A stretch of DNA of 64,000 nt from Sipunculus nudus (lineage: Eukaryota > Annelida > Sipuncula > Golfingiida > Sipunculidae): contig CM049312.1 in the NCBI GenBank assembly GCA_026874595.1, positions 30,323,456 through 30,387,455 on the forward strand, written 5' to 3'. Position numbers and translations under genes: made by a program. The notes under the pieces are model-generated. The model did no database searches. It saw only the letters and a program-made list of their open reading frames with translations, and was not told the DNA's origin. The first letter of the stretch is position 1, and each line of letters starts with the position of its first letter. This document shows positions 44,210 to 55,285 of the stretch, one piece after another.

Positions 44210-45237
44210 TTAAAGGGTAAAGTAGTTCTTAAAGTAGTTAATAATATTCCCAGAAATCAAACCTGACTTTAAATGGATACTGTGAAGCGGAACTGAAGTG
44301 TGCCTGTCTGAAAACACACCACTAACAAGTGCATGTGCACCAGTAAAGGACCTATTAGAAAATGGTAAAGCGTTTGCTAAAATGAGAGTCTGGCCTGAAC
44401 CAATGTCCCTCAAAATTCTGATAGGGGTAGAATCTGAAAAATCACTTAAAAGTGATACAAAACCATCATGTATGAATGGCTCAAATAACTCCATTTCAGA
44501 GTCATGAGAGGAATCTACTACCTCAGATTCATCAAACAAAGAACTGACATTGAAAGTGTCAGTCATAAACTCTTCCTCAGAGTCATTTAAGGAATCTCCA
44601 TCCTTTTTATCATCCAACTCCTCATGGGAGTCAACAGAGGAAATTTCCTCAGCAGAAACAATTTTCTGTTTGTCATAAGAGGACCTGCCCTCATTTGAAA
44701 TACTCTCGCAAGAGTCATAAAAGGACTTAGCCTTATTTATAGGAAACTCCTCGCAGGAGTGTTGAAAGGACCTAGCCTTATTTAATTCCTCGCAGGAATC
44801 AACTGTGGTTTTTACCCCGCAAGCTACGGATTCTTCTTTAGATTCAGACGGCACTTGGGCCTCCGTAGCATCAAACTCTTTATTTGAGTCAATAAAGGAG
44901 TTGTGCCCCTTATTTACATGAAAAGAGCCTGGCTCTTGTACTATGCTTTGCATAGATTTTGAAACAAACCCAGAAGATTTGCTATTTGGTTTATTCGAAA
45001 GTTTCCAGCAGTAAGATATTAGATGACCTTCCTTCTTGCAGCAATTACAGATTTTCTTTGAAAATGACTGGTCTTTGTTGGATTTAGACACAGTGGGCGT
45101 GGACTGAGATGTAGCAATGGACTTTGCTGACTATCAGGACTGCTAGTACTGGGTGACTGCGCTTTAAACTTCTTTTGAACATACTGATTTACATTCTTGT
45201 TTGTGATTGACTGGTTTGATTTGCTAGTAAAGGACAT
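44210..45237 (-). pseudogene. Gag zinc knuckle, acidic repeat linker and protease (left arm element)
   Basis: The 293-codon frame (44210-45091) has CNCCKKEGHLISYC, a C-x2-C-x4-H-x4-C knuckle, then a Ser/Glu-rich linker with repeated SCEE/SHEE/DSEE units spaced about 15-25 residues apart. It ends in IRILRDIGSGQTLIL, a retroviral-type aspartic protease site with DIG in place of the usual DTG/DSG. It is longer than in the right arm because it lacks a clustered mutation seen there. A frameshift separates it from the gag frame at 45019-45237. Confidence 0.75.
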
Positions 45238-45263
45238 TTTGTGTGTTAATGAATAATCATCAG

Positions 45264-45808
45264 CTAATGAGCAGCAATGTCAAGTGTTCCAGAACTTTTT
45301 TCATCGAGAAAAATTTTAACATCTGCGCTAATGCAGCGCTTAAATTCTTCAAGCAAAATCAACTGGCGCAAATTGTCATAATCTTTCATTACATTTTTAG
45401 AACTTCACCAGCGATCAAACAACTGCTCTTTTGTCCTAGCAAATTCGACGTAGGTCTGTTCTTTGCGCTTTTCCCAATTTCTGAAATTCTGTCGATAAGC
45501 CTCCGGAAATAACTCAAAACCTTTTAGGATTAACCGTTTTACCAGGTCATAGTCAGCAGCAGCTTCTATTGAAAGCCCTGTATACATTTCTCTGGCCTTG
45601 CCAGTCAATACACTTTTTAACAGCATAGTCCAATTTTCCTTAGGCCATTTTAAATTTTCAGCTACCTTCTCAAAGTGTAAGAAATATTTATCAACCTCTT
45701 TTCCTTGAAAAGGTGGGACAAGTCTTACGTGTTTAGTAACATCAAAACTGTGAGTTGGGGTTGCACTTAGACTATGTTCTAGTTTAATTATTTCTAACTC
45801 CAGTCATT
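45264..45808 (-). pseudogene. Gag core (left arm element)
   Basis: Broken frames give VRLVPPFQGKEVDKYFLHFE, KWPKENWTMLLKSVLTGKAR and FEL.PEAYRQNFRNW, the retrotransposon gag (SCAN-like) pattern. The 45405-45626 frame covers the middle. A stop follows QLFDRW. Confidence 0.7.
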
Positions 45809-45975
45809 TTAACTCAATTTCTTTTTCTTTTTCTAGTCTGTCTCTTTCTATTTCTTTTTCTAGTCTTTCTCTTTCTAACCGTTCTTCCCTCTTTTAATGC
45901 TAGCTCATGTTGCATTTCAAACTTTTATTCTAATTGCAAAGCAAGGCTGTCATTTTTTTATGTTTCAACTTCAGT

Positions 45976-46161
45976 CTATTCAATTAAACCTTTGCTAACT
46001 AGATCTTGCATGATTTTAGCAATGATATCAGGCTTTCTCAAAGCTTTTTTCACACTTAGCCCTAAGTGTTGTCCCACACGCAACAACTGTTCTTTTGACA
46101 ACTGTTTAAGTTGATCAGGGTCCGGATCGTCAACAAATGTCTCAGGTTTGAAATCTGCCAT
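45976..46161 (-). pseudogene. Gag N-terminal segment (left arm element)
   Basis: A 61-codon frame beginning MADFKPETF with LKQLSKEQLLRVGQHLGL and KKALRKPDIIAKI, resembling the SAP-like helical start of some Gypsy gag proteins. It ends at a stop before a Lys/Glu-rich helix (LEKEIER-type) that has further stops. Identical to the right-arm frame. Confidence 0.75.
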
Positions 46162-46305
46162 GTTAAGATGTCAAAACAATAACAAAAAAAACTACTGAGA
46201 TAAATCCTATGAACAATGTACTGTAAACAATATGTAATCTTGTAAACAATGTATGATAAAACAATGTCCAGGTCAAGGCTTAATAAATTGTCAAAACTAT
46301 TAAGC

Positions 46306-46323
46306 ATCCCAGACGAGCCCACA
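46306..46323 (-). promoter_or_regulatory. Primer-binding site, tRNA-Pro type (left arm element)
   Basis: In sense orientation the 18 bases read TGTGGGCTCGTCTGGGAT, 16 of 18 matching the tRNA-Pro primer site familiar from gammaretroviruses. It lies 6 bp inside the 5' LTR. Confidence 0.8.
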
Positions 46324-46329
46324 AATTTA

Positions 46330-47133
46330 TGTTACGGAACCTAATATAAACAGATCACGTATGCGTGATGAACACACATTTTGTAATGGAGATAAAAAAT
46401 CAGATTCTGTAACACTATGCAGCGTGAAATGTCTAAAGGAATGAATAAAGAAGTCAGTGTTTTTTTTGTTAACAAATAACCATAATTTATTGTTAAAACA
46501 ACCCTAACATTACAATACACTAAATCAATATAATTATACAGTAAAACAGCGGTATAACAACAATTCAATACAATCACACAGTAAAAACACACAGTGCACA
46601 GTACCTGGATACAACCACCCTCACAACGAAAAGTTCTTTAAATGTATACTCTCGGAGAATGACAGTCAAGTGTAAAGCTATTGTAACAATCCAGAAAGTC
46701 CAAATTCACAAAATCCAGGAGAAAGTCTGAAGAAAATCTATAATTGCCACACTCGTCGGATAAGGTCCCAAAAACTGACACACACGCTTCTGCGTATGCC
46801 GGAAATCTTCTCTGTTGCTCTCTTTCGGCTCTAAAACCCAGCCTCTTTATATACTCTTCATCCCAAGCCGAGAATTTTCCACTTCTAGAACATTCTAAAA
46901 GATCTTACACAACACAGTAAACACGCGTTGCAGGAATCATCTGAAGAACATCGCTGTGTGTGTCTCTACATACCAGGGTCCACACGTGACTAACGACTAG
47001 GCGAGAAAGCCCAAGGCTAGCAGGACAACGAGAGTTCAACCAGTACGGATTAAACTGAGAATGTACCAAACGGCCCGGCGAGGGTGTCACAACACGAGTT
47101 TCGCCCGTGTCACACAAAAGAGCACCTGTAACA
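46330..47133 (-). repeat. 5' LTR (left arm element)
   Basis: An 804-bp LTR, mirror of 49234-50038. It belongs to the subfamily of the solo LTR at 3525. It has no matching target duplication with the outer edge of the 3' LTR. Confidence 0.85.
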
Positions 47134-47337
47134 GTTGGCAGCCCCATGAGCGATTTAAATTTGAATTATGGGTTTGGTAAGGTCACGGAAATATGATGGG
47201 ATTGAAGAATTTGTTTGTGGAGAGAATTTGGTAGCCTTTTCGCCAAAATCTTTCAAAGTAGAATTCGGACGAACGCTCGGGGGTAGCCTCATTTTGGCCC
47301 TCTAACATCAGAGATTCTACGACTAGCGTACGGAGCG

Positions 47338-49029
47338 TGAGAGTGCCTTTCCATCCTTCAAGAACAACCGTACTGTAAGGTGTTATGAGGATACGTTATG
47401 AAATATCTGACAACGGCTCTTGTCCTGTATAAGTGCGCAGTCACTATACATAATCCAGTGACGTTTTTAGTATACTTTCTAAAAACACCACCCATGTGTG
47501 AGGTAAAATTCCGTTTTAACTCAACGGTAATCCGTCTGCATTCTTGTTCAATTTCTGACCACATGAATGAAAGCATGGCTCGCACAAGTTACTGGCCGGT
47601 AGCCAACTTGTACTGGATACATTATTTTTTTGGGGAGGGTGCAGCGGCCATTTTGGGATTCGGGCACAGTTTTAGGTTCGCTTTTCGGGAGGACATCCCC
47701 GATGATTTTTTTTCAGGATGGAGCTCGCTGGGGCTGAATTCGCTGAGGGACGAGGCACTGGGGCCTCTTTTATAGTTGCCTGTGCATCGGCATTGGGGGA
47801 GCGTAGCCTTTCTTGACTGGCGATTGGTGGCCATCTTTGGTTTGGGCTCAAGATGGGTCGGGTCACGGTTTTGACATCGAATATGGGGTTCCTCGGCCAC
47901 CGGAGCCCCAGAGTCCGTGTACTGAACAGTGTTGCGCGCAAGACCGGTGAAGGGGTGAACTTCGAAACTGCGGAAGGCGGCCGTTTCGGGTTTGGAGTTC
48001 TCGCGGATTTCGCCCGCACTTTTGCGAGGGACACCCTCGCTAATTTTTTTGGTTAACCTTAGGAGGACGTTTTCCCTGAGGTGCTGGCCTTCGCTCTTCG
48101 CGGTTGCGGAGATGCTCCAGATTATCCAACTACATGTATTTTATTTTTTGTATTAGGATAATATCCAGTTTGAATTTATATGCCATATAGATCGATAGTA
48201 AACATAAATACCTTATTAAATTGCGTTGTCCATTATTACTTAATTGGGTAGGTTATTCTATTTTTCTGTCCTTTGCAAATGCTTTTTTATCATTGTTTTG
48301 ATTATATGTATGCATGTTTCGTATTTACTATAATATGTGTATCTATATGCCTTTTTTGCGGACAAGAAAACATGTTTTGTTTTCCATAATGGCTATATGT
48401 AATCTTTTTAAAATAAATATGTTTAAATTAAATGTCTAGTTACCACCGATACGGGTTTTCATTTTTATGTTTGAGTTCACGTGTATTCATTTTTTCTAAA
48501 TCACCATTCGTAGCCTACGAGATTATCGGCTGTAAACTACGATATACATTACCCCGTATGGCTTGTAACACGACTCAAGTTGAGCCTACCTGTTCAGTAA
48601 AAATGCCGACAGAGTCGTGTAAACTTAATGGCCGATGGTACGCCATAGTGGTATTATTCCCTGTGTTTCATTAGCTATGCGGATCCAGGATTTAGGAAAA
48701 GGGGGGGGTGGTCCAACCCCGGAGGACTTATGAAAAGGTCATCAGGTCCGGAAGGGGGGGGGGGGTCCAGGCCGCAAAATTTCGTCTAAAACCCTTTAAA
48801 AAAGGTTGTTTCGGGTGAAAAAACTGAAAGGGGGTACGGATCCCCTGGACCCCCCCCTGGATCCACTCCTGTTGTGCCAGAAACTCTGAACAATTTTCTG
48901 TAGTATAGCTGCAGAACCTGTGACGTTAAATATTCTAATAATGTTTTAATTATTAGCCATCATTAATTTAGTTCAAACATTTTGGGTTATCTGTTAGAGA
49001 CAGACGGAGAGACGGCTTGCTCCTAACCC
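47338..49029. other. Unique spacer at the palindrome centre
   Basis: 1692 bp not shared between the arms. The first 616 bp are single copy here. From 47954 it matches 1-1077 directly. It includes a GC-richer block with the hairpin GCGAGGGACACCCTCGC (about 48018-48036), a G-rich GGATCC-bounded stretch (48676-48873) and, next to the right arm, GACGGCTTGCTCCTAACCCC, which recurs inverted at 1553-1575. The frames of 125 codons (47398, plus) and 120 codons (47672, minus) overlap each other. Neither resembles a known protein. Confidence 0.6.
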
Positions 49030-49233
49030 CGCTCCGTACGCTAGTCGTAGAATCTCTGATGTTAGAGGGCCAAAATTAGGCTACCCCCGAGCGTTCGTCC
49101 GGATTCTACTTTGAAAGATTTTGGCGAAAAGGCTACCAAATTCTCTCCACAAACAAATTCTTCAATCCCATCATATTTCCGTGACCTTACCAAACCCATA
49201 ATTCAAATTTAAATCGCTCATGGGGCTGCCAAC

Positions 49234-50038
49234 TGTTACAGGTGCTCTTTTGTGTGACACGGGCGAAACTCGTGTTGTGACACCCTCGCCGGGCCGTTTG
49301 GTACATTCTCAGTTTAATCCGTACTGGTTGAACTCTCGTTGTCCTGCTAGCCTTGGGCTTTCTCGCCTAGTCGTTAGTCACGTGTGGACCCTGGTATGTA
49401 GAGACACACACAGCGATGTTCTTCTAGATGATTCCTACAACGCGTGTTTACTGTGTTGTGTAAGATCTTTTAGAATGTTCTAGAAGTGGAAAATTCTCGG
49501 CTTGGGATGAAGAGTATATAAAGAGGCTGGGTTTTAGAGCCGAAAGAGAGCAACAGAGAAGATTTCCGGCATACGCAGAAGCGTGTGTGTCAGTTTTTGG
49601 GACCTTATCCGACGAGTGTGGCAATTATAGATTTTCTTCAGACTTTCTCCTGGATTTTGTGAATTTGGACTTTCTGGATTGTTACAATAGCTTTACACTT
49701 GACTGTCATTCTCCGAGAGTATACATTTAAAGAACTTTTCGTTGTGAGGGTGGTTGTATCCAGGTACTGTGCACTGTGTGTTTTTACTGTGTGATTGTAT
49801 TGAATTGTTGTTATACCGCTGTTTTACTGTATAATTATATTGATTTAGTGTATTGTAATGTTAGGGTTGTTTTAACAATAAATTATGGTTATTTGTTAAC
49901 AAAAAAAACACTGACTTCTTTATTCATTCCTTTAGACATTTCACGCTGCCTAGTGTTACAGAATCTGATTTTTTATCTCCATTACAAAATGTGTGTTCAT
50001 CACGCATACGTGATCTGTTTATATTAGGTTCCGTAACA
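49234..50038 (+). repeat. 5' LTR (right arm element)
   Basis: Runs from TGTTACAGGTGCTC to GGTTCCGTAACA. TATATAAA at 49515-49522 is a TATA box and AATAAA at 49877-49882 a polyadenylation signal, placed as expected for U3 and R. The solo LTR at 3525 is of the same subfamily. Confidence 0.88.
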
Positions 50039-50044
50039 TAAATT

Positions 50045-50062
50045 TGTGGGCTCGTCTGGGAT
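50045..50062 (+). promoter_or_regulatory. Primer-binding site, tRNA-Pro type (right arm element)
   Basis: TGTGGGCTCGTCTGGGAT, six bases after the LTR end. It differs at two positions from the 18-base tRNA-Pro site known from gammaretroviruses. The left-arm copy is identical. Confidence 0.8.
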
Positions 50063-50206
50063 GCTTAATAGTTTTGACAATTTATTAAGCCTTGACCTGG
50101 ACATTGTTTTATCATACATTGTTTACAAGATTACATATTGTTTACAGTACATTGTTCATAGGATTTGTCTCAGTAGTTTTTTTTGTTATTGTTTTGACAT
50201 CTTAAC

Positions 50207-50392
50207 ATGGCAGATTTCAAACCTGAGACATTTGTTGACGATCCGGACCCTGATCAACTTAAACAGTTGTCAAAAGAACAGTTGTTGCGTGTGGGACAAC
50301 ACTTAGGGCTAAGTGTGAAAAAAGCTTTGAGAAAGCCTGATATCATTGCTAAAATCATGCAAGATCTAGTTAGCAAAGGTTTAATTGAATAG
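50207..50392 (+). pseudogene. Gag N-terminal segment (right arm element)
   Basis: A 61-codon frame beginning MADFKPETFVDDPDPDQLK, a SAP-like helical start. It stops at TAG (50390). The next 170 bp encode a Lys/Arg/Glu-rich helix in shifting frames, and several stops interrupt it. Confidence 0.75.
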
Positions 50393-50559
50393 ACTGAAGT
50401 TGAAACATAAAAAAATGACAGCCTTGCTTTGCAATTAGAATAAAAGTTTGAAATGCAACATGAGCTAGCATTAAAAGAGGGAAGAACGGTTAGAAAGAGA
50501 AAGACTAGAAAAAGAAATAGAAAGAGACAGACTAGAAAAAGAAAAAGAAATTGAGTTAA

Positions 50560-51104
50560 AATGACTGGAGTTAGAAATAATTAAACTAGAACATAGTCTA
50601 AGTGCAACCCCAACTCACAGTTTTGATGTTACTAAACACGTAAGACTTGTCCCACCTTTTCAAGGAAAAGAGGTTGATAAATATTTCTTACACTTTGAGA
50701 AGGTAGCTGAAAATTTAAAATGGCCTAAGGAAAATTGGACTATGCTGTTAAAAAGTGTATTGACTGGCAAGGCCAGAGAAATTTATACAGGGCTTTCAAT
50801 AGAAGCTGCTGCTGACTATGACCTGGTAAAACGGTTAATCCTAAAAGGTTTTGAGTTATTTCCGGAGGCTTATCGACAGAATTTCAGAAATTGGGAAAAG
50901 CGCAAAGAACAGACCTACGTCGAATTTGCTAGGACAAAAGAGCAGTTGTTTGATCGCTGGTGAAGTTCTAAAAATGTAATGAAAGATTATGACAATTTGC
51001 GCCAGTTGATTTTGCTTGAAGAATTTAAGCGCTGCATTAGCGCAGATGTTAAAATTTTTCTCGATGAAAAAAGTTCTGGAACACTTGTCTTTGCTGCTCA
51101 TTAG
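50560..51104 (+). pseudogene. Gag core (right arm element)
   Basis: SFDVTKHVRLVPPFQGKEVD, KWPKENWTMLLKSVLTGKA and QNFRNWEKRKEQTYVEFART are in one frame from about 50600 to 50963. After the stop, MKDYDNLRQLILLEEFKRC continues the domain, so the TGA at 50961 is a single nonsense change. This is the retrotransposon gag/SCAN-like fold that forms the particle. Confidence 0.7.
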
Positions 51105-51130
51105 CTGATGATTATTCATTAACACACAAA

Positions 51131-52159
51131 ATGTCCTTTACTAGCAAATCAAACCAGTCAATCACAAACAAGAATGTAAATCAGTATGTTCAAAAGAAGT
51201 TTAAAGCGCAGTCACCCAGTACTAGCAGTCCTGATAGTCAGCAAAGTCCATTGCTACATCTCAGTCCACGCCCACTGTGTCTAAATCCAACAAAGACCAG
51301 TCATTTTCAAAGAAAATCTGTAATTGCTGCAAGAAGGAAGGTCATCTAATATCTTACTGCTGGAAACTTGCGAATAAACCAAATAGCAAATCTTCTGGGT
51401 TTGTTTCAAAATCTATGCAAAGCATAGTACAAGAGCCAGGCTCTTTTCATGTAAATAAGGGGCACAACTCCTTTATTGACTCAAATAAAGAGTTTGATGC
51501 TACGGAGGCCCAAGTGCCGTCTGAATCTAAAGAAGAATCCGTAGCTTGCGGGGTAAAAACCACAGTTGATTCCTGCGAGGAATTAAATAAGGCTAGGTCC
51601 TTTCAACACTCCTGCGAGGAGTTTCCTATAAATAAGGCTAAGTCCTTTTATGACTCTTGCGAGAGTATTTCAAATGAGGGCAGGTCCTCTTATGACAAAC
51701 AGAAAATTGTTTCTGCTGAGGAAATTTCCTCTGTTGACTCCCATGAGGAGTTGGATGATAAAAAGGATGGAGATTCAGAGTTGGAAGATGGAGGAAGAGT
51801 TTATGACTGACACTTTCAATATCAGTTCTTTGTTTGATGAATCTGAGGTAGTAGATTCCTCTCATGACTCTGAAATGGAGTTATTTGAGCCATTCATACA
51901 TGATGGTTTTGTATCACTTTTAAGTGATTTTTCAGATTCTACCCCTATCAGAATTTTGAGGGACATTGGTTCAGGCCAGACTCTCATTTTAGCAAACGCT
52001 TTACCATTTTCTAATAGGTCCTTTACTGGTGCACATGCACTTGTTAGTGGTGTGTTTTCAGACAGGCACACTTCAGTTCCGCTTCACAGTATCCATTTAA
52101 AGTCAGGTTTGATTTCTGGGAATATTATTAACTACTTTAAGAACTACTTTACCCTTTAA
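51131..52159 (+). pseudogene. Gag zinc knuckle, acidic linker and protease (right arm element)
   Basis: Frame 51131-51349 is followed, after a one-base shift, by 51277-51810 with the zinc knuckle CNCCKKEGHLISYC and the Ser/Glu-rich linker. At about 51775-51795 a cluster of changes (CAGAGTTGGAAGATGG where the left arm has CCTTAAATGACTCTGA) shifts the frame and ends it. The protease part continues in 51650-52159 with IRILRDIGSGQTLIL. The catalytic triad reads DIG. Confidence 0.75.
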
Positions 52160-52239
52160 GGGAATTCAGTTGCTACTAAGCAATGATGTTGCAGATGACA
52201 AAGAAGAGCCTGTACCAATAGTGACAGAAAAACTGTCAC

Positions 52240-53811
52240 TTGATCAGGACACTGATCCGTAAAGTCAGGGAATTCCTGGTTTGTATCCTTCATGTGCTAG
52301 ATGTATGGCCTAAAAACACACATGATGATAATGGTTCAGATAATAACACTCTTGGAGTCACTAGTGACTCGTCTAACGACTCGCCCGTACAGGATGCAGC
52401 ATTCTCAAGGTCAGAACATATTGCGGAACAGCATAAGGACCCTGATATTTCATGTTTGTTTCGCAGGTTAGTAGTTTCTAAAGAAGAACTGTCACAGAAC
52501 ATAGTTTGTTTCTATGTCAAAAATGGAGTGCTTATGCGTAAATGGCGACCACCTGATGTATGAGCTGATGATGAGTGGGCCGTCAAATATCAAATAATAA
52601 CGCCCAAAATCTTTCGCAGTGATGTTCTAAGCATGGGACATGAGGCTCCTTTGTCTGGCCATTTAGGTATAAAACTTATCAGAAAGTTAGTACACACTTC
52701 TATTGTTAATCATGCCATACATATTAGATGGTAGGCAAGTACAATCAGAATCCTCTTAAGGCCTGACTTAGGCCTATTCCTGCTTTTGATGAACCATTCT
52801 GTAGGATAATTGTTGATTATGTTGGACCACTGCCCAAAACAAAATCTGGACATGAATACTTGCTGACAATTATGTGCGCATCTACCTGGTTCCCTGAGGC
52901 AATACCATTGCGCAAAATCAATGCCAAAAGTGTTGTCAAAGCTCTGACCGAGTTTTTTACAACTTTTGGATTACCAAAATCCGTCCAGTCTGACCAAGGG
53001 TCTAATTTTAGGTCTGGCTTATTCCAACAAATTATGCTTGAGCTAGGTATAAAACAGTACAGCTCTTCGCCATACCATCCTAAAAGTCAGGGTGCCCTCG
53101 AGCGTTTTAACCAGAAATAAAAAACATGATCAGGACTTATTGCTATGACACACAGAAAGACTGGGATGAAGGAATCCACCTATTACTGTTTGCTGTCAGA
53201 GAATCCTTTCAAGAGTCCTTGGGTTTCAGTCCCTTTGAACTAGTTATTTGGACACTCCGTTCGAAGTCCATTGAAACTGCTTGAAAGAAAAACTCTTGTG
53301 TGAAAATCCTGATTCTCTTAGTTTACTGCAGTATGTCTCAGATTATACTTTGCTCTGTTAGATTGCGAAGTCAAATCTAAAATCTGCACAAAGTAAAATG
53401 AAAACAAAGTATGACAAGCACACTGTAAGTAGGACGTTTGGGCCTGGTGAAAAATTCTTTGCCTTACTTCCCATCCCTGGCAGACCTCTGCAAGCTAGGC
53501 ATTTTGGTCCTTACATCGTTGACAAGAAAGTCAGTGATTTAAATTACATACTGTTGACATCAGATAGACGTAAGAAGAAACAACTGTGCCATGTTAACAT
53601 GTTGAAACCACATTATGACAGAAATAGCACATCAGATGTTGTACAAAATGTTACTTCTGTTAATTGTGTAAAAACTGACCCTGACCCAGTTAAAGCAGAT
53701 ACTGATTGTAAGTGTTATGTAGACATTCAGTCTGGAACAGTACCACTTAAAAACTCCGACGTGCTTAACAACCTGGATGTCAAACTGTCACACCTTACCG
53801 CACAACAATAA
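52240..53811 (+). pseudogene. Integrase region (right arm element)
   Basis: An H2C2 zinc region (MGHEAPLSGHLG at about 52635-52670; the Cys half is shortened and one Cys is replaced by Tyr). The core has VDYVGPLPKTKSGHEYLLTI (about 52812), QSDQGSNFRSGLF and YHPKSQGALERF, with 35 residues between the last Asp and the Glu. The C-terminal part is in 53398-53811. It differs from the left arm at a few residues (for example Lys for Glu in YHPKSQG). It is placed before the reverse transcriptase, with no second integrase downstream. Confidence 0.8.
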
Positions 53812-53847
53812 CAAGACCTCAAGAAACAACTGCGGAATTATGAACAT

Positions 53848-55195
53848 TTGTTTAGTGACATTCCAACGCGAACTAACATGGTGTGTCATGACGTCGATGT
53901 TGGCGAGGCAAGCACAGTCAAGCAGCATCCTTATAAACTGAATCCAGAAAAGCAAAAGTATCTACAAGATGAGATTCAATATTTGCTTGACAATAATTTT
54001 CTTAAACCTAGTAACAGTAACTGGAGTTCACCATGTATTCTCGTGCCAAAACCTGATGGACGTTATCGTATGTGCACAGATTGTCGAAAAATGAACTCTG
54101 TCACCAAGACTGACACGTTCCCGATTCCGAGGATCGATGATTGTATTGATAGAGTCGGTAGCTCCAGATATGTCTCCAAGTTGGACTTGCTAAAACGATT
54201 CTGGCAAGTTCCGCCGACAGAACGAGCGAAAGAGTACGCATTTGTGACGCCGCAGGGACTGTAACCGTATAAAGTTAGGCCGTTTGGCATGAAGAACTCT
54301 CCAGCCACGTTCAAGCGGCTCATCCATATGGTTGTCAACGACATTCAGGGCTGCGACGCATATTCTGATGACCTCGGCGTCTAAAGCGACACCTACGAGA
54401 AACATCTGCAAATCTTTTGTGACCTCTCCGAAAGACTCAGCGAAGCATGTCTGACCATCAACTTAGTTAAATCTGAGTTTTGTCATGCACAAGTAACACT
54501 TTTGGGTCATATTGTAGGACAGGGTCAAGTAAAACCTGACAATGCTAAAATTAATGTTATTTCTGCCTTTCCTAGACCAGAAAACAAAAAGCAAATAATG
54601 CGTTTTCTTGGTATGGTTGGATACTACAGGAAGTTTTGTCCAACTTTTTCTGCTGTTGCTGAACTTTTAGCCAATTTGTTCAAGAAGAAACAAAAGTTTG
54701 TATGGAATTTTCAGTGTGATAATGGAATTCAGAATTTGAAAGCAATTCCGGAAAATCCACCAGTTTTGGTAGTTCCAGACTTTTCTGTACCTTTTAAGTT
54801 AGCTATAGATACTAGTGATACTGCTGCTGGTGCTGTGTTGTTACAAGAAGGCAGTGATGGCATAGATCATCCAATTTGTTATTTTTCAAGAAAGTTTAAT
54901 GCAAACCGGAAAAAAAAATCACTATTGAAAAAGAATGTTTTGCTTTGATTTTGGCATTGTAACATTTTGAAGTTTATGTTACTTCATCAGTCAAGCCTAT
55001 CATTGTCTTCAGTGATCACAATCCCCTCACGTTAATGAGTAAGTCAAAGTGTAAAAATCAGAGATTGTTGAGATGAGATTTGTTTTTATAGGATTACAAT
55101 CTTGAAATCAGACACATTTAAGGGAAAGACAATATACTTGCTGATTGCTTATCGAGATGTTTACGAAATGTTGTAAACGAGATGTATGTGTAATG
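53848..55195 (+). pseudogene. Reverse transcriptase-RNase H region (right arm element)
   Basis: 53848-54264 has the fingers and palm (WSSPCILVPKPDGRYRMCTD, SKLDLLKRFWQVP). A TAA follows TPQGL, then RPFGMKNSPATF and YSDD (about 54359-54370) in the same frame. A further stop comes after DLGV. 54502-54948 holds GHIVGQGQVKPDN, RFLGMVGYYRKFCPTF and the RNase H start AIDTSDTAAGAVL. An A-run frameshift at about 54910 precedes EKECFALILA. DHNPLTLMSKSK and ADCLSR end the domain near 55155. It is not functional. Confidence 0.8.
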
Positions 55196-55273
55196 TTGTA
55201 AATAAAATGTTTTTTTTTTAATATTGTAACAATTTAGTGATTGTGATCGCAAAAAGAAAGTTTCTTTTTCTTA

Positions 55274-55285
55274 CAGGAGGGGGAG
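55274..55285 (+). promoter_or_regulatory. Polypurine tract (right arm element)
   Basis: AGGAGGGGGAG directly before the TGTTACAG start of the 3' LTR, where the plus-strand primer is expected. Confidence 0.8.

Larger units (their letters stand above)
40249..47133 (-). mobile_element. Full-length dead LTR retrotransposon, Gmr1-like Ty3/Gypsy (left arm)
   Basis: A 6885-bp element on the minus strand: 5' LTR 46330-47133, tRNA-Pro-type primer-binding site, gag, zinc knuckle, protease, integrase, reverse transcriptase, RNase H, polypurine tract, 3' LTR 40249-41079. The integrase lies upstream of the reverse transcriptase, unlike ordinary Ty3/Gypsy but as described for Gmr1-type elements. All long frames are broken. 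The breaks are shared with the right-arm copy, so both descend from one dead insertion duplicated with the palindrome. No target duplication flanks it. Confidence 0.9.
36030..47337. repeat. Left arm of a large near-identical inverted repeat
   Basis: From about 36030 to 47337 the sequence is the reverse complement of 49030 to about 60330, with only scattered differences. It contains the lectin second-half exon, terminal exon, two SINEs, a 91-bp MITE and a full retrotransposon. Matching positions add up to about 96366 throughout, so indels between arms are few. The arms end inward at CGTACGGAGCG (47337), mirrored by CGCTCCGTACG at 49030. Confidence 0.9.

Noticed and set aside
47398-48034. Overlapping reading frames of 125 (plus) and 120 (minus) codons in the palindrome spacer
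   Set aside because: They overlap on opposite strands, show no known domain, and the part shared with 1-240 is not kept open in the same way there.
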